This document shows positions 17,368-26,494 of a DNA stretch of 64,000 nucleotides, piece after piece. The notes below the pieces were generated by a model. It ran no database searches. It had not been told where the DNA came from and saw only the letters and a program-made list of their open reading frames with translations. Within the stretch, counting starts at the first letter, position 1, and every line of letters begins with the position of its first letter. The position numbers and the translations under genes are program-made. This DNA comes from Owenweeksia hongkongensis DSM 17368 (GTDB lineage: Bacteria > Bacteroidota > Bacteroidia > Flavobacteriales > Schleiferiaceae): the NCBI RefSeq assembly GCF_000236705.1, contig NC_016599.1, positions 1,736,001 to 1,800,000 on the forward strand. Direction: 5' to 3'.

Positions 17368-19770
17368 GTTTCTAAGTGGTTTTCCCGTTTGCAACATGTG
17401 CTGTATGCGCTCCATGGTTTTCTTGTTTGCACAAAGTTTCACAAAAGCTTCACGCTCCAAATCCAAAAGGTATTGTTCAGAAACTTCAGTAGCTTCACTA
17501 AGCGGCCCTCCCGACATTACATTTCCAAGAGATTCCACCATTTTCTTTTCATATTCTGAAGCGTATCCACCTTCCATCATTTGGTGAGCTCCAACTATAA
17601 AGGCTCCCAAAGCCTGCTTTCCAAGAACTTTTACATTCTTTTCTTTGATAGGCTTGGAATACCCTGTTTCTGCTAAAGCAATACATTTCTCCTTTGCGTC
17701 AGCAATCAGCCTGCGCTTATTCATGGTAATGCCATCACGGCCTTCTACCAAATAGCCAAGATTGAAAGCTTCAACAGCAGAAGTGGAAACTTTAGCCTGA
17801 GCTATTTTGATCAGATTTTCGCGATAAGCGTTTAGCTCTATATCATCTTTTACATAGCGATCTCCAGCACGTTTGGTAAGCTCTTTAGAACCACCTCCAC
17901 CAGGAATCACACCTACACCAAACTCTACAAGTCCAATGTAACTTTCGGCTGAAGCCTGAACAGCATCCGCATGAAGTGTGGCTTCGCAGCCACCTCCAAG
18001 GGTCATATTATGAGGTGCTACCACCACGGGTACTGATGAATAGCGAATACGCATCATAGTATCCTGAAAGTGCTTTACAGCAAAATTCAACTCGTCATAT
18101 TCCTGCTCTACGGCCATCATAAAGATCATCCCAAGATTGGCACCTACAGTAAAGTTTTGCCCTTGATTGGCAATCACCACTCCGCGATATTCTTTTTCGG
18201 CCAGCTCAATTCCTTTGTTGATTCCTGCTAAAACACCTCCCCCTAGAGAGTTCATTTTAGAATGGAATTCTACATTAAGGATTCCATCACCCAAATCAAT
18301 TACCGAGCAGTCTTCGTTTTTCCAAACGGTTTTGCTTTCACGAATATGGTCGAGAATGATGAGTTCACGTACTCCGGGAACTTCTACCATCTTTTTATCA
18401 GGGATGGAGTAATAATGCTGAATGCCATCTTTCACTTCATAGAAGGATTTGAAACCAGCATCAAGCATTTCCCGAACCCAGCCTGCTACTTCATGACCTT
18501 CATCTTTGGCAAACTGCAAACCTTTTTCAACACCTATTGCATCCCAAATTTCAAATGGCCCGTGCTGCCAACCAAAACCGGCACGCATGGCTTCATCTAT
18601 TCTAAAAAGTTCATCTGAAATTTCAGGAATACGATTGGACACATAAGCAAAAAGCCCTGCGAAAGATTTACGGTAAAACTCTCCGGCTTTGTCTTTAGCT
18701 CCAGCTAAAACCTTAAAGCGATCGACCACTTTGTCAATTCCTTTAGTTTGATCTAAAACTGGAAATTTAGTTTTGCTTTGAGACGTATATTCTAATGTGT
18801 CAAGATCCAAAGACAAGATTTCAGATTTGCCATCCTTGTCTTTTACTTTTTTATAAAACCCTTGACCAGACTTAGAACCCAGCCAATTGTTTTCCTGCAT
18901 TTTATTTAAAAACTCAGGGAGCTTAAACGTAGTATTTCGTTCGTCTTGCTTTACATTTTCATAAAGACCATTGGCCACATGGATAAGTGTATCAAGCCCC
19001 ACAACATCCGCAGTACGGAAGGTTGCCGACTTTGGACGGCCGATAACCGGACCCGTCAATTTATCCACATCTTCCACGCTCAGTCCTAATTCCTGAACGC
19101 TATTAAAAAGGTCCATAATTCCAAAAATACCCACTCGGTTTGCAATAAACGCAGGGGTATCTTTTGCCAAAACTGTGGTCTTCCCAAGATTCACATCACT
19201 ATATTTCATCAAGAAATCAATCACTTGAGGATCGGTGTGCTTGGTAGGAATTATTTCTAAAAGTTCCAGATAACGTGGCGGGTTGAAAAAGTGTGTTCCG
19301 CAGAAGAATTTTTTAAAGTCCTCACTTCTGCCTTCCGTCATCAAATGAATTGGAATACCGCTCGTATTTGATGAAATAAAAGTTCCTGGCTTACGGTGTT
19401 TCTCTACTTTTTCAAAAACTTGCTGTTTGATATCCAAACGCTCTACAACCACCTCAATGGTCCAGTCGACATCTTTAATTTTATCAAGGTCATCGTCAAA
19501 GTTTCCGGTAGTAATCCGGCTAACGAAAGCCTTATCATAAATAGGTGATGGATTACTCTTAAGGGTGCTCTGCAAGGCGTCATTCACAATTCTATTCCTA
19601 ACGGCCTTATCCTCCAAGGTTAAGCCCTTAGCTTTTTCCTTGTCATTCAGTTCTCGTGGCACAATATCCAGCAACAATACTTGTACGCCAATATTGGCAA
19701 AGTGGCAAGCAATGCGCGAACCCATTACGCCTGAGCCCAGCACCGCCACTTTTTGAATTGTTTGATTCAT
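17365..19770 (-). CDS. fadN: 3-hydroxyacyl-CoA dehydrogenase / enoyl-CoA hydratase fusion (FadN-like)
   Basis: 801 residues. The NAD-binding 3-hydroxyacyl-CoA dehydrogenase part comes first (VAVLGSGVMGSRIACHFA at 8-25; SSNTSGIPI; FCGTHFFNPPRYLELLEII; PAFIANRVG), then the two C-terminal HAD helical domains. A crotonase/enoyl-CoA hydratase domain lies at about 490-700 (VVIANQGQNFTVGANLGM, APHNMTLGGGCEATLHADA). This order is that of Bacillus FadN and the reverse of E. coli FadB. It performs hydration and the second oxidation of beta-oxidation. Its ATG overlaps the marR stop by 4 bp, so the genes are translationally coupled. Confidence 0.95.
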   Translation of the reverse strand: MNQTIQKVAVLGSGVMGSRIACHFANIGVQVLLLDIVPRELNDKEKAKGLTLEDKAVRNRIVNDALQSTLKSNPSPIYDKAFVSRITTGNFDDDLDKIKDVDWTIEVVVERLDIKQQVFEKVEKHRKPGTFISSNTSGIPIHLMTEGRSEDFKKFFCGTHFFNPPRYLELLEIIPTKHTDPQVIDFLMKYSDVNLGKTTVLAKDTPAFIANRVGIFGIMDLFNSVQELGLSVEDVDKLTGPVIGRPKSATFRTADVVGLDTLIHVANGLYENVKQDERNTTFKLPEFLNKMQENNWLGSKSGQGFYKKVKDKDGKSEILSLDLDTLEYTSQSKTKFPVLDQTKGIDKVVDRFKVLAGAKDKAGEFYRKSFAGLFAYVSNRIPEISDELFRIDEAMRAGFGWQHGPFEIWDAIGVEKGLQFAKDEGHEVAGWVREMLDAGFKSFYEVKDGIQHYYSIPDKKMVEVPGVRELIILDHIRESKTVWKNEDCSVIDLGDGILNVEFHSKMNSLGGGVLAGINKGIELAEKEYRGVVIANQGQNFTVGANLGMIFMMAVEQEYDELNFAVKHFQDTMMRIRYSSVPVVVAPHNMTLGGGCEATLHADAVQASAESYIGLVEFGVGVIPGGGGSKELTKRAGDRYVKDDIELNAYRENLIKIAQAKVSTSAVEAFNLGYLVEGRDGITMNKRRLIADAKEKCIALAETGYSKPIKEKNVKVLGKQALGAFIVGAHQMMEGGYASEYEKKMVESLGNVMSGGPLSEATEVSEQYLLDLEREAFVKLCANKKTMERIQHMLQTGKPLRN

Positions 19771-20213
19771 ACTTCTTTTAAATAAATTTTTCGGTTTGTA
19801 ATAAGCTCGTTGACTTTACTAATTACTTCAAAAAAGATTTCGAGCTTTTGTTCGGGGACAGCTGAAAAAATAGCCTCGTTAAACCTAACGACTGCCTGCT
19901 TGGCATCCGCCCGCTTTTCCAGTCCCAAGTCTGTGAGGTGGACTAAAACACTACGTCCATCAATCGGATTTTTCCTTCTCTCTATTAGCCCGCGCTCTTC
20001 CATATTCTTTAGAATACGCGAAAGACTAGTGGCTTCCATTCCCATCTTTGGGCCAAGAGAAGTTGAGGGTGTACCTTCTTCTTTATCAATATTAAGAAGA
20101 ACATATCCTGTAGCCATGGTAGCATCATATTTAGAGGCCTCCTCATTATACATCTTCGCGATGCTTTGCCAGGTTCTCTTAATATGAAAATCTATGGTAT
20201 CTTCTTGTTTCAA
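19767..20213 (-). CDS. MarR-family regulator of the fatty-acid degradation genes
   Basis: 148 residues with a winged-helix core: TSLGPKMGMEATSLSRILKNMEERGLIERR shows the recognition helix (key part ATSLSRILKNM) and GRSVLVHLTDLGLE the wing. It leads the operon marR-fadN-fadA. A perfect 24-bp palindrome overlaps its own promoter and a near copy covers the fadE promoter, so it is probably an autoregulated repressor of beta-oxidation, relieved by an acyl-CoA. The ligand is an inference from the gene neighbourhood. Functionally it would replace FadR, which is not related. Confidence 0.9.
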   Translation of the reverse strand: MKQEDTIDFHIKRTWQSIAKMYNEEASKYDATMATGYVLLNIDKEEGTPSTSLGPKMGMEATSLSRILKNMEERGLIERRKNPIDGRSVLVHLTDLGLEKRADAKQAVVRFNEAIFSAVPEQKLEIFFEVISKVNELITNRKIYLKEV

Positions 20214-20235
20214 TGGTATAAGGATTAGTGAAACT

Positions 20236-20273
20236 CAAATATAGCAAATTTTTACTATGCGCGCATAGTAAAA
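20236..20273 (-). promoter_or_regulatory. marR promoter with 24-bp perfect palindrome operator
   Basis: On the minus strand the -7 box TATATTTG lies at 20243-20236. The palindrome at 20250-20273 has the half-site TTTTACTATGCG, repeated exactly as its reverse complement, and covers the place where the -33 element should be (17-19 bp upstream). A second inverted repeat, ATAGTGATT/AATCACTAT (about 20272-20300), lies directly next to it and may be a weak terminator of the ligase gene or a second site. Confidence 0.75.
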
Positions 20274-20349
20274 TAGTGATTATTTTCCTACAATCACTAT
20301 GTGCTGAAACTTAAAATCTAAAAGCCCTTTTATACCGAATAACCAAGTC

Positions 20350-21906
20350 CTATCGACTTGGCTCGTGGTCATATATATTGACGTATAAATCCTTATACAT
20401 ACTCATGATGTTTCTACGCTTAAGGCTAAGCTTAGGTGTAAGATGTCCTGCATCCACACTCCATATATCAGAAGTCAACTCAATTTTTTTCACTTGCTCT
20501 GAATGACCAAAGCTTTGATTCTTTTCACTTACCTCGCCCATGATGCGCTCGCGCACCTTTTCGTTGGACACTAAGTCTTTATTATCGTTAAAGCTAATTC
20601 CTTTCCTTTTTGCCCAACCTTTAAGAAACTCAAAGTCCGGCTGAACAATGGCCGCAGGATGTTTCTCACCTTCCCCGATTACCATAACCTGCTCAATAAA
20701 GCGAGATTCTTTCAGCTTATTCTCAATAATTTGAGGAGCAACATATTTTCCACCCGAGGTTTTAAACATCTCTTTTTTGCGGTCGGTGATTTTTAGCAAA
20801 CGGCCATCTACCATTTCACCAATATCACCCGTATGAAACCAGCCATCACTATCAATTACCTCAGAAGTTTTTTCGGGCTGTTTATAATAGCCCATCATCA
20901 CATTCGGACCTTTACAAAGCACCTCGCCATCTTCGGCTATTTTTACTTCTACATTTCGGATGGGCTCCCCTACCGTACCGATTCGCTTCAAATCCCAATT
21001 TGGACCATTCACTGCAATCACCGGTGAAGTTTCGGTAAGACCATAACCTTCCTGAACATTAAATCCTGCCGCAGAAAACACAGCGTTAAGCTTTGGGTTT
21101 AGCGCTGCTCCGCCCGAAACGATAGCTTCCACTTTTCCTCCAAGCGCTTCTTGCCATTTGCTAAAAATAAGCTTGCGTGCAATTCCTAATTTCCAATTAT
21201 AAAAACCTGAATTGGTTTGAGGATCATATTTCTCACCAAGAGAAACTGCCCAAAAGAAAAGTCCCTTTTTGATTCCACTCAGCTCGTTTCCTTTAGCTAT
21301 AATTTTATCGTATACCTTTTCAAGCAAGCGTGGTACAGCCGCAAATATCTCAGGCTGTACTTCTTTAATATTATCACCTATTTTTTCAATGGACTCCGCA
21401 AAATAAATTGGAATACCATTATAAATATATAGGTAGGTAAGCATCCTTTCGAATACATGACAAACCGGTAAAAAACTTAAAGCCTTGGCTCCCTTAAACA
21501 CCGGAACACGCGGCCCACTATCAATCACATTAGAAACCAAATTATTATGTGAGAGCATTACTCCCTTTGGTTTTCCGGTAGTACCCGAAGTATAAATCAA
21601 GGTGGCAAGATCTTCGCTTTTTACAGCATCCATCCTACGCTGTAATTCGTCCTGATGCTTTCTATTCTTACCAATTTCAAGTACTTCCTTCCAGTTGCGA
21701 ATTCCATCTTCTTCATTAAAAATGAAAATCTCCTTTAGGGTCGGAACTTTATCTTTTATGGCAATTACTTTATCGTAAAGTTCACGATCGGAAACAAAGC
21801 AGTACGTTACCTCCGCATCATTGAAAATGTAATTGTAATCATCACTGGAAATAGTGGGGTAAACAGGTACATTCACAGCACCAGCCTGCAAAATCCCCAT
21901 GTCCAT
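20350..21906 (-). pseudogene. fadD: Long-chain fatty-acid-CoA ligase, main part, cut off from its N-terminus by an in-frame TGA
   Basis: 518 residues from the ATG at 21906 in the same frame as the upstream 74-aa piece. Adenylation motifs are intact: YTSGTTGKPKGVMLSH, YGLTETSP, WFHTGDIGE, and the A10-like lysine region near the C-terminus (LTPKLSLKRRNI). It activates long-chain fatty acids for beta-oxidation. The interrupting codon (21913-21915) is TGA where relatives have Trp (NRxEWNIMDMGI), so a single G-to-A change explains it. ATG 21906 lies 6 nt past the stop, so restart is possible and this part could still be made. Probably cotranscribed with the amidohydrolase gene upstream. Confidence 0.85.
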
Positions 21907-21912
21907 AATATT

Positions 21913-22137
21913 TCATTCATACCTGTTGGTAGAAGAAATTAGAGCAATCTTCTCATCTGGCTGCACTCCCATTTCTATCAAAGCACGGCTTATTTGCTCC
22001 GACCATTCTACATATTCTTGTGTAGAAACTTTCTTCCACGTACCATCAAACTTGGTAGTAAGGGCATCGGGAACGGGAGTATTTTGTAATTGATATCGAG
22101 GAAAGTCAAAAAGACGAGTGGGTTGCTTGAGGGTCAT
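21913..22137 (-). pseudogene. fadD: Long-chain fatty-acid-CoA ligase, N-terminal 74 residues
   Basis: Starts MTLKQPTRLFDFPRYQLQN, typical of Bacteroidota long-chain acyl-CoA synthetases, and continues through EKIALISSTNRYE before the TGA. Frame and spacing are unbroken across the stop: reading TGA as Trp gives one protein of 595 residues (20350-22137), the expected family length. Confidence 0.85.
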
Positions 22138-22177
22138 AATCTTATTTCAATTTGCTGCCTAAATATAAATAATTCGG

Positions 22178-23827
22178 CTAATTGTGGGATGGTTTCTTTA
22201 CTTCGAAAACCTTTTCTCCACCCACAAAAGTCATTAGCACCTTAGTATCAGGAATCTTAGGTTTTGGCGCTGTAAGTATATCCTGATCTAAAATTACAAA
22301 ATCTGCCCACTTCCCTACTTCCAAAGAGCCTTTTTCATTTTCTTCAAAAGCTGCATAAGCAGGCCAAATGGTCATTCCACGCAGGGCATCCTCGCGCGAA
22401 AGCACTTCCTTTGGGGTAAAACCACCTTGTGGGAAACCAGCCGTGTCTTGCCTAAAAACCGAAGAGTAAAATGTGCGAAGTGGGTCAATATCTTCCACCG
22501 GAAAATCAGTTCCAAGAGGCAAAATCCCTGCCGAATTTAAAAGACTTTGATAAGGATATGCTTCCATCATTCTTTCCCAACCCAATCGATCTTCGGCCCA
22601 ATACATGTCAGAAGTTGCATGGGTAGGCTGCACAGATGGAATTGCGCCAAGCTCACCAAACCGCGTCACATCTTCCGGTGCCACAATCTGAGCATGTTCA
22701 ATCCTCCAGCGGTGATCTTTTTTGCCTTCAAGCACTTCTTCATACACATTAAGCACAAGCCTATTGGCCGAATCGCCAATGGCATGCACACACATTTGCC
22801 AGCCGTTTTCTTTCAGCTTTTTGGCAGACTCTACATAATGACTATAAGGACTTAACTGCAATCCCACCTTTGAAGAATCATCGCTATACGGTTTCAGCAT
22901 AAGTGCACCACGTGAACCCAAAGCTCCATCCAAATAAAACTTGAAACTACTTACGTTGAGATGATCCGTTTTAATAGGTCCATGATTTAGATAATACTCT
23001 TGCAAATAGGGCTTATCAGAAACCATAGCGTAAACGCGAAGTTTCATTTTCCCTGCTTGTTGCAAGCTATCAATAAGTTCAATTTGGCTACGCTCAAGCC
23101 CAGCATCTGTTACTGTGGTAAGGCCCGCCTTAAAAATATTTTTCTCCGCCTCTTTCAAAGCTTCCAACATATCCTCATTTGGCAAACTTGGCAGATCTAC
23201 CAATCCCATGGCATTATCTACCAATATTCCCGTAAGCCGACCATCAGTATCTTTTTCAATAATTCCACCATTGATAATGGTTGAAGTATCAATCCCTGCA
23301 AAATTGAGTGTGGCTTGATTTACCAAAGCGGCATGGCCGTCAATTCTATATAAATAGACAGGTAGAAATGGAAACATTTTATCCAGTTTGGCTTTATCTG
23401 GAAAACCTTCCATTCCCCAATCATTTTGATCCCAGCCACGACCAATGACAAAGGTGAGTCCATGTTTCTTTTGAAAATCTTTGCATCGCTTTATGGCTTC
23501 ATCGTATGATTTTGCACCAACAAGATTTACCCAGCGAAGCGTATTTGCATAACCCATAAAATGCGAATGTGCATCATTAAAACCCGGGTACACTGCTTTT
23601 CCTTCAAGGTCAATATTTTTTAGTGCTCTGTACGTTCTACGAATATGATCTAGAGTTCCTGTTTCAAAGACTTTCCCATCTTTTACTGCCATGGCATTAA
23701 CTACAGTAAAACCAGAATCTACCGTGTAGATTTTTCCATTGTAAATAATAAGGTCTACCTGAGGGTGATCATCACAGGACCCAAAGATGGTTAAAACAAA
23801 AAGGAGCTTGAATATATGTCTTAGCAT
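22178..23827 (-). CDS. Amidohydrolase-family lipoprotein (YtcJ-like)
   Basis: 549 residues from the ATG at 23827; a TTG three codons earlier is less likely. The N-terminus is a lipoprotein signal with lipobox IFGSC. The metal-dependent hydrolase fold follows: the beta-sandwich part (LIIYNGKIYTVDSGF), the metal-binding PGFNDAHSHFMGY, CVHAIGDSANR, WRIEHAQIV and the PLGTDFPVEDIDP segment. The YtcJ group includes predicted N-substituted formamide or amide hydrolases. The substrate is unknown and the enzyme should be membrane-bound in the periplasm. It is 40 bp upstream of the acyl-CoA ligase on the same strand. Confidence 0.9.
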   Translation of the reverse strand: MLRHIFKLLFVLTIFGSCDDHPQVDLIIYNGKIYTVDSGFTVVNAMAVKDGKVFETGTLDHIRRTYRALKNIDLEGKAVYPGFNDAHSHFMGYANTLRWVNLVGAKSYDEAIKRCKDFQKKHGLTFVIGRGWDQNDWGMEGFPDKAKLDKMFPFLPVYLYRIDGHAALVNQATLNFAGIDTSTIINGGIIEKDTDGRLTGILVDNAMGLVDLPSLPNEDMLEALKEAEKNIFKAGLTTVTDAGLERSQIELIDSLQQAGKMKLRVYAMVSDKPYLQEYYLNHGPIKTDHLNVSSFKFYLDGALGSRGALMLKPYSDDSSKVGLQLSPYSHYVESAKKLKENGWQMCVHAIGDSANRLVLNVYEEVLEGKKDHRWRIEHAQIVAPEDVTRFGELGAIPSVQPTHATSDMYWAEDRLGWERMMEAYPYQSLLNSAGILPLGTDFPVEDIDPLRTFYSSVFRQDTAGFPQGGFTPKEVLSREDALRGMTIWPAYAAFEENEKGSLEVGKWADFVILDQDILTAPKPKIPDTKVLMTFVGGEKVFEVKKPSHN

Positions 23828-24056
23828 GAATTGCAATTTTGGGCAATTTAGTGAAGAGGAAGCTAAGAGCGATTTGAAGATTGTAAAATTTAAGGAAGAG
23901 ATTCACGCAAAGAGGCGGAGAAGCAAAGTTTTCAGGAAAGAATTCCCCTTCAAAGTTAAAAGAGGTGGTTTTTGCGATCATCGGAAACAAAAGACGGGGT
24001 AGTTTGAAGCCATGCGTAAAACTAATTTTAGCTCGTAACACATAAAGTTTCTACCT
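23828..24056. other. Intergenic stretch before the fumC 3' repeats
   Basis: No credible gene. It holds a purine-rich tract around 23905-23930 with the words CGCAAAGAGG and AGAAGCAAAG, resembling the CGCAAAGACG-type intergenic sequences seen in many Bacteroidota. Together with the elements at 24057-24194 it makes a gap of about 360 bp without coding sequence. Confidence 0.5.
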
Positions 24057-24093
24057 ACCCCGCCCTTCGGGCAGCCCTTCAAACATTGAAGGG
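24057..24093. repeat. Dispersed palindromic repeat, copy 1
   Basis: Starts ACCCCGCCCTTCGGGCA and ends with TTCAAACATTGAAGGG. It contains two hairpins: GCCC..GGGC and CCCTTCAA..TTGAAGGG. A second copy with the same beginning and end, but an extra hairpin in the middle, lies at 31155-31215. Both are just past the 3' ends of minus-strand genes. Confidence 0.8.
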
Positions 24094-24094
24094 A

Positions 24095-24141
24095 AATAAA
24101 AAACCACAAACAACAAACCTTTCGATTTGCCATTTGTGGTT
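24095..24141 (-). terminator. Terminator of fumC
   Basis: ACCACAAA (24103-24110) pairs with TTTGTGGT (24133-24140) and is followed on the minus strand by TTTTTTATTT. It lies beyond the heptamer array that follows the fumC stop. Confidence 0.75.
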
Positions 24142-24145
24142 CTAA

Positions 24146-24194
24146 TATCTACAGTCTCTGGTCTACCGACTGCGGACTATGGACTAAAAGTCTA
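24146..24194. repeat. Heptamer-period array starting at the fumC stop codon
   Basis: Read on the minus strand from the TAG stop at 24194, the sequence steps every 7 bp with units such as TTAGTCC, ATAGTCC, GCAGTCG and GTAGACC. Consecutive units agree at 3-6 of 7 positions after the first one. Different heptamer, same period as the other arrays in this window. Confidence 0.75.
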
Positions 24195-25589
24195 CTTCAG
24201 CGACCCAACCATATTTTCAGGACGTACCCACTCGTCATACTGCTCAGCGGTAACGTAACCTAGATTAATAGCTTCCTCCTTAAGAGTAGTTCCATTTTGA
24301 TGAGCGGTGTTGGCAATTTCAGCAGCTTTGTAATAACCGATTTTGGTGTTTAATGCTGTCACCAACATAAGGCTATTGTTAAGCAATGTCTCAATGGTTT
24401 TGTAATTCGGCTCAATACCTACGGCACAATGATCATTGAAAGACACACAAGCATCGCCAATCAGCTCAGCACTTTGTAAAAGATTGTAGGCCATCATTGG
24501 CTTAAATACATTCAGCTCATAATGTCCTTGTGTACCACCTACAGTAATAGCAACATCATTACCCATAACCTGCGCACACACCATTGTGATCGCCTCAGCT
24601 TGAGTTGGGTTTACTTTTCCTGGCATAATGCTACTTCCCGGCTCATTTGCTGGAATGATCAACTCACCAATTCCCGAGCGAGGACCAGAAGCCATCATTC
24701 GAATGTCATTAGCAATTTTGTTTAGAGACACAGCTAGCTGTTTCAATGCACCATGTGTTTCCACAATAGCATCGTGTGCAGCTAGTGCTTCAAATTTATT
24801 TTCTGCAGTAATAAAAGGAAGGCCGGTAAACTCAGCAATCTTTTTAGCTACCAACACATCATAACCAGCAGGCGTATTCAAACCTGTACCTACAGCAGTA
24901 CCGCCCAAAGCCAACTCAGCAAGGTGCTCCAAAGTATTTCTAAGTGCTTTAAGTCCGTGGTTTAGCTGAGAAACGTAACCCGAAAATTCTTGTCCAACAG
25001 TTAGTGGTGTAGCGTCCATCAAGTGGGTACGGCCAATTTTCACCACATCTTTATACTTCTCCGCTTTCGCTTGAAGTGTGTCTCTTAGTTTTTCTACTCC
25101 TGGGATGGTTTTCTCAACCACCATCTTGTAGCAGGCAATGTGCATCCCTGTTGGGAAAGTATCATTGCTCGACTGAGATTTGTTCACATCATCATTAGGA
25201 GCGATGGTTTTTTCTCCTTCGCCAATTACCTTTCCGGCCAATTGATGAGCACGGTTTGCAATCACCTCGTTAGCATTCATATTGCTTTGAGTACCCGAAC
25301 CCGTTTGCCAGATTACCAAAGGAAACTGATCATCATGTTTTCCTGCCAGGATTTCATCACAAGCCTGAGAAATCAAATCTCTTTTTTCGGTTTCCAACAC
25401 ACCCAGCTCACAGTTGGCATGTGCTGCAGCTTTTTTCAAATAAGCAAAGCCATATACAACTTCAAGCGGCATAGAAGCCGAAGGTCCAATTTTAAAGTTG
25501 TTTCTAGATCTTTCGGTTTGTGCTCCCCAAAGTTTATCGGCAGGTACTTTTACCTCGCCCATGGTATCCTTCTCAATTCTGTAATCCAT
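24192..25589 (-). CDS. fumC: Fumarate hydratase, class II
   Basis: 465 residues, standard for FumC. Recognisable regions: [13 protein letters not shown], the TxxxDA-type segment [12 protein letters not shown], and the flexible signature loop [13 protein letters not shown] with the catalytic Ser. It interconverts fumarate and L-malate in the TCA cycle and needs no iron-sulfur cluster. It appears monocistronic, with the SdpI-like gene 46 bp upstream on the same strand. Its stop codon opens a heptamer array and a terminator follows. Confidence 0.97.
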   Translation of the reverse strand: MDYRIEKDTMGEVKVPADKLWGAQTERSRNNFKIGPSASMPLEVVYGFAYLKKAAAHANCELGVLETEKRDLISQACDEILAGKHDDQFPLVIWQTGSGTQSNMNANEVIANRAHQLAGKVIGEGEKTIAPNDDVNKSQSSNDTFPTGMHIACYKMVVEKTIPGVEKLRDTLQAKAEKYKDVVKIGRTHLMDATPLTVGQEFSGYVSQLNHGLKALRNTLEHLAELALGGTAVGTGLNTPAGYDVLVAKKIAEFTGLPFITAENKFEALAAHDAIVETHGALKQLAVSLNKIANDIRMMASGPRSGIGELIIPANEPGSSIMPGKVNPTQAEAITMVCAQVMGNDVAITVGGTQGHYELNVFKPMMAYNLLQSAELIGDACVSFNDHCAVGIEPNYKTIETLLNNSLMLVTALNTKIGYYKAAEIANTAHQNGTTLKEEAINLGYVTAEQYDEWVRPENMVGSLK

Positions 25590-25635
25590 CAGTCGATTGA
25601 TTTATCTATTGTTTTTAAAATTCTAAAAAAAGCAC

Positions 25636-25983
25636 CTACAACTGTGATGCGTAATACGATGTGATGCCTGAGGCGGCAAAAAGGCTGCTCAGCAAAATGG
25701 CCACAAAAATACCAGTGTAAGCTCCTACCTTCAAGTTTTTACCAAAGAAAAAAAGCAAGATGTTTCCTAAAAGGATAATAGCCGCAGCAACAATCATTGC
25801 CCAACCGCCATATTCATTTACATCATACCATATGGCATCGCTCTCAAAAGCTTTATCAATGCGGATTCCGTAAAATTTATTGGGGCCAATGTTTCTATTT
25901 ACCAATGGAATAGAAATGCCAACAAATATCAAACTGCAGATGATGGAGCTGAAAAAAATAAAGTTTTTTGGACCTGTTCGCAT
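25636..25983 (-). CDS. SdpI/YhfL-family small membrane protein
   Basis: 115 residues with three predicted membrane helices (about 8-25, 60-80, 90-108). Between the first two is the SdpI-family signature PLVNRNIGPNKFYGIRIDKAF followed by WYDVNEYGGW, here split by a short gap. Bacillus SdpI gives immunity to the SdpC toxin, but most members of the family have no known toxin partner and none is seen here. It may be cotranscribed with fumC. Confidence 0.85.
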   Translation of the reverse strand: MRTGPKNFIFFSSIICSLIFVGISIPLVNRNIGPNKFYGIRIDKAFESDAIWYDVNEYGGWAMIVAAAIILLGNILLFFFGKNLKVGAYTGIFVAILLSSLFAASGITSYYASQL

Positions 25984-26050
25984 AGAAAGGTTGGTTTAGG
26001 CTTTTACAAAAGTATTTTTGCTGTAAATTAGCAGCCCAAAATTAGAAAGA

Positions 26051-26230
26051 ATGTTTACTAAGACTTTAGGATTTTTCATTTTCTTGTTCATCTTCTTGAT
26101 GGGCTTCAGCATGTTGTTATTTCTTGGTGGGTTTGTAGGATACTGGCTTACGCTTATCGCAGTAGAAGCGATAAATCCGAAGTTGGCTCACAAAATGATT
26201 GGCTACAAAGAAGGAAAAGAGATTCGTTAA
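26051..26230 (+). CDS. Small membrane protein, 59 residues
   Basis: Begins MFTKTLGFFIFLFIFLMGFS and ends with a charged tail (KLAHKMIGYKEGKEIR). AGAAAG precedes the ATG at short spacing. Two hydrophobic stretches (about 6-22 and 24-40) are separated by glycines, so it forms one bent or two short membrane helices. The codon usage and clear start/stop context support a real gene. I do not recognise the family. It is divergent from the SdpI-like gene, 67 bp apart. Confidence 0.6.
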   Translation: MFTKTLGFFIFLFIFLMGFSMLLFLGGFVGYWLTLIAVEAINPKLAHKMIGYKEGKEIR

Positions 26231-26357
26231 GAATCAATCCTCATTTATAATATTCGTCCTGGCAAGCTTTGGCTTAGCCAGGATTTTTTGTTTGTACCTG
26301 GGAGAGAATTAGACGCTAGACTTGAGATATTAGATTTACCCAGACTAGAATCAGAGG

Positions 26358-26436
26358 ATCATTCCGGCCGAAGAGCCGGAATCTTTTAATCTAACTCGGA
26401 GATTCCAGATCTCCGCTAAGCTTCGTCTGGAATGAT
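26358..26436. repeat. Structured intergenic element with branching stems
   Basis: The outer arms ATCATTCC (26358-26365) and GGAATGAT (26429-26436) enclose two inner hairpins: ATTCCGGC/GCCGGAAT (26361-26382; it shares bases with the outer arm) and CGGAGAT/ATCTCCG (26397-26415). It lies past the small membrane protein gene and before the 3' end of the M23 gene. A 7-bp-period stretch (TTAGACG, CTAGACT) lies just before it at about 26308-26336. Confidence 0.65.
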
Positions 26437-26494
26437 TCCCATTACTTACCCTCATCCCTAAAGATGAGTTCGAAATGCTGATAATCGATCTCTA

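Noticed and set aside
21913-21915. TGA read as selenocysteine or as Trp through an altered genetic code
   Set aside because: The position is a Trp in the family, not Cys or Sec. No stem-loop typical of a SECIS is apparent, and TGA is used as a normal stop elsewhere in the window (for example fadA and the acpH-like gene).
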